Below, in pieces: positions 60,866 through 64,000 of a stretch of DNA of 64,000 nt (positions are counted from its first letter, which is position 1; each line of letters starts with the position of its first letter). This stretch comes from Erythrobacter sp. SG61-1L (GTDB lineage: Bacteria > Pseudomonadota > Alphaproteobacteria > Sphingomonadales > Sphingomonadaceae). The stretch covers positions 1-64,000 of the forward strand of contig NZ_JXQC01000002.1 of assembly GCF_001305965.1 (NCBI RefSeq), given 5' to 3'. Below the pieces are notes generated by a model. That model had not been told where the DNA came from. It saw only the letters and a list, made by a program, of their open reading frames with translations, and did not search any database. A program made the position numbers and the translations under genes.

Positions 60866-61255
60866 GGGGGAAGCCTCCCCCTGAGTTCGAGCCGCTTCGC
60901 TGTCTCGCCCTACCCCCTCAGCGGGGGGCACCCCCGCAACGCCCCCATTGCCTTCCTTCCACGTCGACCAGCTCGCCGGCGCGATCGTCGCGCGCGCGGA
61001 TCTGGCGCCGCGGTCGATAGTGCGCCGCCAGGGCGGCGCGATCCTTTTGTCTCGCCGGGGAAAGGGACGCGCGGCCCCCTCTCCCTGCAACGACAATCAG
61101 CCGGACCGGGTTGGCGCAAAGCGCCTGCCCGCACCACTCCGGCAGATTCTCGCTGCCCCCACTCCCCACGCTGTTCTTGGTCGTCCGTGCCCGCCGAGGC
61201 CGATGGCGAAGGAAGCCATCGGCCTGACGGCCAATGAAAAGGAAGGACAAGCAAG
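60866..61255 (+). repeat. Long repeated leader R2 (family R)
   Basis: 390 bp, second copy of family R. Terminal hairpin GCCGATGGC (61,199-61,207), loop GAAGGAA, GCCATCGGC (61,215-61,223): two base pairs longer than the R1 hairpin. The dyad GCCGCC-AG-GGCGGC is intact near 61,025. Confidence 0.85.
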
Positions 61256-61444
61256 ATGCTCGAATATCTCCAAAAGCTGCTGACCGGACCCGATAGCGTC
61301 ATCCTGACAATCGAGACTGAACATTATTGTTACGAGCGCGCTGGTATCATTGCCGTCGATCAGACCGGCATCGTCATTGACAGCCAAGAAGAAGTTTACT
61401 GCCTCCCATGGGGCACGATCTATCTCATCGAGATTGAGCGTTAA
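61256..61444 (+). CDS. Small hypothetical beta-rich protein
   Basis: A 62-residue protein (LEYLQKLLTGPDSVILTIE, GIIAVDQTGIVIDS, VYCLPWGTIYLIEIER). A small barrel-like pattern similar to Sm/Hfq-like or SH3-like folds is possible but not secure. Expressed from R2 and followed after 4 bp by a larger gene. Confidence 0.55.
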   Translation: MLEYLQKLLTGPDSVILTIETEHYCYERAGIIAVDQTGIVIDSQEEVYCLPWGTIYLIEIER

Positions 61445-61448
61445 GGCC

Positions 61449-62252
61449 ATGGAAAACCATAACCCCGATATTCATGGCGATACCCTTGGCGAATTGCTCG
61501 TCGCGAAGGGATTTGCCCCCAATCTTGTCGTTCTCGACATAAATCGCGCGCTGGACGTGCCCCACGGTTTCACTTTGCCCGCGCCGTGGAATCTGCCCTC
61601 CCGCCTTTTCCGCTTCCCGATTGAGGCTTGCCCGCCCGATGGCGATCAGCCCCGCAAGATCGGGCTTCGTCATCCGCTTTTGGCGGATCATCCCTATGTC
61701 CGACATGTAGAGGCGTTGCTGGGTTTCGAGATCGACCGCCACGGCGCGCCGAACCGCTATGGTCATTCCACCGCGCCCGATGCCCGCTGGTGGCACGCGG
61801 TTGACCTTATCACCGCGGGCAAATGGCGCGAATTGCTCGAAACGCAGGACTTCACCGATCCGGGCTGCATCATGTGGGCCGTCGCCTATGGATGCCGCTA
61901 TTCCCACCATGAGGACAAGAAGGCCGCAGGATATATTACCACCGGAGAGGCGCGAACGATCATGCGCGAAATGGGCGCGACCGAGCCGGAGGACCGCAGC
62001 GCGATCATGCGCCTGTTCAGCGAGCCGAAGGTTTGCCGACAGGATAACGCCAGTGAGCATTGGCCGATCAATCATGGTCGCCAGTGCGCCGAGGACGTGG
62101 CGTGGGGCTTCATCATCGGTATCGAGGACGGTTGGTTCAAGCACGACCGTTCCGGCTATCTCCAATGGTCGCAGCTAGGCCGCGACCGTTACGCGGCGGG
62201 CGATAGCGTCAGCTTCACCGAAAGCAGCGGCCAGAACGCATTTGCATTTTGA
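61449..62252 (+). CDS. Hypothetical protein
   Basis: A 267-residue soluble protein, unrecognised. Segments: GELLVAKGFAPNLVVLDINR, ADHPYVRHVEALLGFEID, WAVAYGCRYSHHEDKK, GEARTIMREMGATEPED and WGFIIGIEDGWFKHDRSGYL. No metal or nucleotide motif. Downstream of R2 as second gene of the unit. Confidence 0.6.
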   Translation: MENHNPDIHGDTLGELLVAKGFAPNLVVLDINRALDVPHGFTLPAPWNLPSRLFRFPIEACPPDGDQPRKIGLRHPLLADHPYVRHVEALLGFEIDRHGAPNRYGHSTAPDARWWHAVDLITAGKWRELLETQDFTDPGCIMWAVAYGCRYSHHEDKKAAGYITTGEARTIMREMGATEPEDRSAIMRLFSEPKVCRQDNASEHWPINHGRQCAEDVAWGFIIGIEDGWFKHDRSGYLQWSQLGRDRYAAGDSVSFTESSGQNAFAF

Positions 62253-62262
62253 GGGGGAAGCG

Positions 62263-62802
62263 ATGGCTATCCGGTTGATCGAGGGACTTCACCTTACCGC
62301 CACCCAAAAGCGCCACCTTGCCGAGATCATCGGCAAGGGATGGCGCGACGGCCAATCGGGTCGCATCTCCTACAGGGTGGAGCCGGTTGACGGGGAACCC
62401 CGCCGCTTCCGTTACCACTGGCGCAAGCGCGAGCGCGACGATTGGGGGCGTCCAGTCACGCGCGAGGGGCGGGGCATCATCGAATATCTGCCCGGTCCTA
62501 ATCCATCGCGGCGCGGCCGTCACAAGCGACGGCCGCGCCGCTATCGCCAGAGATCAGGAGACGTTTATCTTCTGTTCCAGATGGGCCATGATCCTGATAA
62601 CGAGGTGCAACATGAACGAGACGGGCAATATCTCACATTCCGATGCACAGGCGGCGCTAGATCGTCTGCTGCCCCTCGCCTTGTCCGATACCGGGCAGTC
62701 ACGCATTACCGCGAATTTCCTCTTGGCATGGTGGAACGCGCACGACCACGGCGGCTTCGATATTGCCGACCTGTTCAGCGTGGACCGGGCAGTAGCCGAT
62801 GA
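62263..62802 (+). CDS. Hypothetical protein reading through a hairpin; C-terminus doubtful
   Basis: Start at the ATG at 62,263 after GAGGGGGAAG. The first 85 residues (RLIEGLHLTATQKRHLAEII, RISYRVEPVDGEPRRFRYHW, RPVTREGRGIIEYLPGPNPS) look like a real small plasmid protein. It then runs through a 14-bp hairpin and 190 bp into the next gene in another frame, where its composition becomes Arg-rich and unlikely. Either the true stop was lost by mutation or the reading frame is shifted near 62,510-62,550. Confidence 0.5.
   Translation: MAIRLIEGLHLTATQKRHLAEIIGKGWRDGQSGRISYRVEPVDGEPRRFRYHWRKRERDDWGRPVTREGRGIIEYLPGPNPSRRGRHKRRPRRYRQRSGDVYLLFQMGHDPDNEVQHERDGQYLTFRCTGGARSSAAPRLVRYRAVTHYREFPLGMVERARPRRLRYCRPVQRGPGSSR
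62508..62541 (+). terminator. Strong GC hairpin, terminator-like
   Basis: Perfect 14-bp arms GCGGCGCGGCCGTC and its complement, loop ACAAGC, no T-run. It sits where the upstream gene would be expected to end. Confidence 0.5.
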
Positions 62803-62932
62803 TATGGCCTGCCTGTTCGCCTTTCTCGGTCAACATGGCGGCGCGGTCTATGCCGATGCCTTCGGTCGCAGGGCTGAAATGGTGAAGCTGATCCGGCTAT
62901 GGCGGAACGCCGATGTCGAGGCGGCGGAATAG
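62612..62932 (+). CDS. DUF7673-like hypothetical protein
   Basis: A 106-residue protein with a GAGGTG site before the ATG: ALDRLLPLALSDTGQSRITA, NFLLAWWNAHDHGGFDIADL, DDMACLFAFLGQHGG and KLIRLWRNADVE. Resembles a plasmid family (DUF7673-like, by recollection only); function unknown. Confidence 0.6.
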   Translation: MNETGNISHSDAQAALDRLLPLALSDTGQSRITANFLLAWWNAHDHGGFDIADLFSVDRAVADDMACLFAFLGQHGGAVYADAFGRRAEMVKLIRLWRNADVEAAE

Positions 62933-62942
62933 GAGAGCCGGG

Positions 62943-63131
62943 ATGAACAAGCTGCCGAGCGAAGAGAGATTGGAATTTCTGGCTCGAAAATCCTTGGAGG
63001 CACAGGCGCTTTTGTGTCTGGTTCTGGTGGCGCTCACGGCACTGTTGGTGTTCATTGTTGTTCCGCTTCAGGTGCCGGAAACGGTCAAGACTGGCGTTTG
63101 TCTTGCTGCGATAGTGGTTGTGTTCTGGTAG
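62943..63131 (+). CDS. Small two-helix membrane protein
   Basis: A 62-residue protein: polar start (NKLPSEERLEFLARKSLEAQ), then LLCLVLVALTALLVFIVVPL and VKTGVCLAAIVVVFW. AGGAG site before the ATG. Function unknown. Confidence 0.55.
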   Translation: MNKLPSEERLEFLARKSLEAQALLCLVLVALTALLVFIVVPLQVPETVKTGVCLAAIVVVFW

Positions 63132-63173
63132 CTTACGCCATTTTATCGAAGCCTGCCCTCGTCGTTCCAGATT

Positions 63174-63290
63174 ATGAGCGACGTGGAGCCGCGCGGCATC
63201 CGCTGGTGGTTCGAGATCGCGCGCATCAGCCTCATGGCCTTTTCGACGCTGGCGCTTATCGCTTTGGCGATTTGGGTGCTGAAAGCGTAA
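63174..63290 (+). CDS. Tiny single-span membrane protein
   Basis: A 38-residue protein: SDVEPRGIRWWFEIARISLM then AFSTLALIALAIWVLKA. No strong ribosome site seen, but the coding pattern and hydrophobic helix make it plausible. Confidence 0.4.
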   Translation: MSDVEPRGIRWWFEIARISLMAFSTLALIALAIWVLKA

Positions 63291-63339
63291 ATCGAGAACC
63301 CGTCGAGTAGATGGAGCGGCGTGTCGGCCGCGCCGGTGT

Positions 63340-63489
63340 CTAGTCGGGGAGGGGGCGCAAACGACGCGCGATGGTATCACCGACAGCGTAAGCGCCAAGT
63401 ATCACAAGAAGGTGATTCAGCACCAGTAGTCCCAATGGCAGCGAGCGTGCATCCAGCCAAAGGAATAGGGGAACCGACAGCAAGGCCAT
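63340..63489 (-). CDS. Small hydrophobic protein
   Basis: A 49-residue frame: MALLSVPLFLWLDARSLPLG, then LLVLNHLLVILGAYAVGDTI and a basic end ARRLRPLPD. Membrane protein by composition, weakly supported; the opposite-strand frame here is less convincing. Confidence 0.4.
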   Translation of the reverse strand: MALLSVPLFLWLDARSLPLGLLVLNHLLVILGAYAVGDTIARRLRPLPD

Positions 63490-63531
63490 CGGCCGATCTA
63501 GCAGCGTTGTTCAGGCATTGAAAGGAGCGGT

Positions 63532-63918
63532 GGGGGAAGCCTCCCCCTGAGTTCGAGCCGCTTCGCTGTCTCGCCCTACCCCCTCAGCGGGGGACACCCC
63601 CGCAACGCCCCCATGTCTCTTCCTTCCACGTCGACCAGCTCGCCGGCGCGATCGTCGCGCGCGGATCTAGCGCCGCGGTCGATAGTGCGCCGCCAGGGCG
63701 GCGCGATCCTCATGTCTTGTCGGGGAAAGGGGCGCGCGGCCCCCTCTCCCTGCAACGACAATCAGCCGGACCGGGTTGGCGCAAGCGCCTGCCCGCACCA
63801 CTCCGTCAGATTCTCGCTGCCCCCTCTCCCCCCGCTGTTCTTGGTCGTCCGTGCCCGCCGAGGCCGATGGCGAAGGAAGCCATCGGCCTGACGGCCAATG
63901 AAAAGGAAGGAAAGAGAA
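63532..63918 (+). repeat. Long repeated leader R3 (family R)
   Basis: 387 bp, third copy of family R. The terminal hairpin matches R2 exactly (63,863-63,887); the ribosome site region matches R1. It precedes the ParB-domain gene at the window edge. Confidence 0.85.
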
Positions 63919-64000
63919 ATGACGACCCTGAATATCCTGTGGAGCGATCTAGTCGTCACCCCGCGCAATGTCCGCAAGGTCAAGACCGGAATCGAATCCC
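63919..64000 (+). CDS. ParB-domain plasmid protein (5' end only)
   Basis: The first 27 residues, LNILWSDLVVTPRNVRKVKT and on, match the start of the large ParB/Srx-like proteins common in leading regions of alphaproteobacterial plasmids. The gene runs past the window. It should be distinct from the partition protein at 43,044. Confidence 0.65.
   Translation, partial: MTTLNILWSDLVVTPRNVRKVKTGIES

Noticed and set aside
62318-62611. Upstream extension of the 62,612 gene in the same frame
   Set aside because: A GAGGTG ribosome site directly before the ATG at 62,612 and non-native upstream composition support the short form.
57168-63918. R leaders considered as insertion sequences or MITEs
   Set aside because: No terminal inverted repeats or target-site duplications were seen, and each copy ends precisely at a start codon.

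Overview
This window looks like part of a large, GC-rich plasmid of an alphaproteobacterium, most probably a sphingomonad (Sphingobium, Novosphingobium, Sphingopyxis or Sphingomonas). The inference rests on protein types and codon bias read by eye: an iteron-controlled Rep_3 initiator next to ParA and ParB with repeated palindromic sites, an ArdC/SSB/ParB-like leading-region gene set with LPD29, DUF6884 and other small plasmid families, and a dense heavy-metal island. No rRNA, tRNA, CRISPR array or insertion sequence was recognised.

Region 1 (1-29,341, almost all minus strand) is a metal island built from two copies of one module. Module A runs czcI-czcC-czcB-czcA, SRPBCC protein, short CDF transporter, TFIIB-type zinc-ribbon protein, MliC-like lipoprotein, P1B-4 ATPase, PRPP-synthetase-like enzyme and beta-CASP metallo-hydrolase (13,319 down to 36). 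Module B runs czcI-czcC-czcB-czcA, DUF190 PII-like protein, SRPBCC, zinc-ribbon, MliC-like lipoprotein, P1B-4 ATPase, MgtC, a membrane protein and a HAD phosphatase (28,623 down to 16,208). Between them lie a TolC-type channel, a third MliC-like lipoprotein and a ZIP permease. Many genes are translationally coupled.

Region 2 (28,691-39,960) holds regulated metal units: a CadR/PbrR-type MerR regulator with a divergent CDF gene, followed by an AraC-type regulator, a methyltransferase and a transglutaminase-like protein; dmeR-dmeF with cytochrome b561; cueR-copA divergent from copZ and a DUF305 protein; and an ArsR repressor with czcD. Operators or MerR-type 19-bp-spacer promoters are visible for most.

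Region 3 (40,055-47,505) is the plasmid core: tyrosine recombinase, a DUF1612-type DNA-binding protein, a ParD/ParE pair, parB, parA, repA, five near-identical palindromes (probable parS) and an iteron array (probable oriV).

Region 4 (47,506-64,000) resembles the leading region of a conjugative plasmid: degenerate primase, HNH-like protein, SSB, ArdC antirestriction protein, Xre/RHH regulators, a Y-family polymerase, many small proteins of unknown function, and a ParB-domain protein cut by the window end. Its most striking feature is two families of long repeated leaders that end at the start codons of different genes: three copies of about 390 bp (before 57,552, 61,256 and 63,919) and two copies of about 230 bp (before 49,969 and 59,366). 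Each carries hairpins, one preserved by compensating changes. They could be common post-transcriptional control elements or single-stranded-DNA promoters that switch on entry genes during conjugation.
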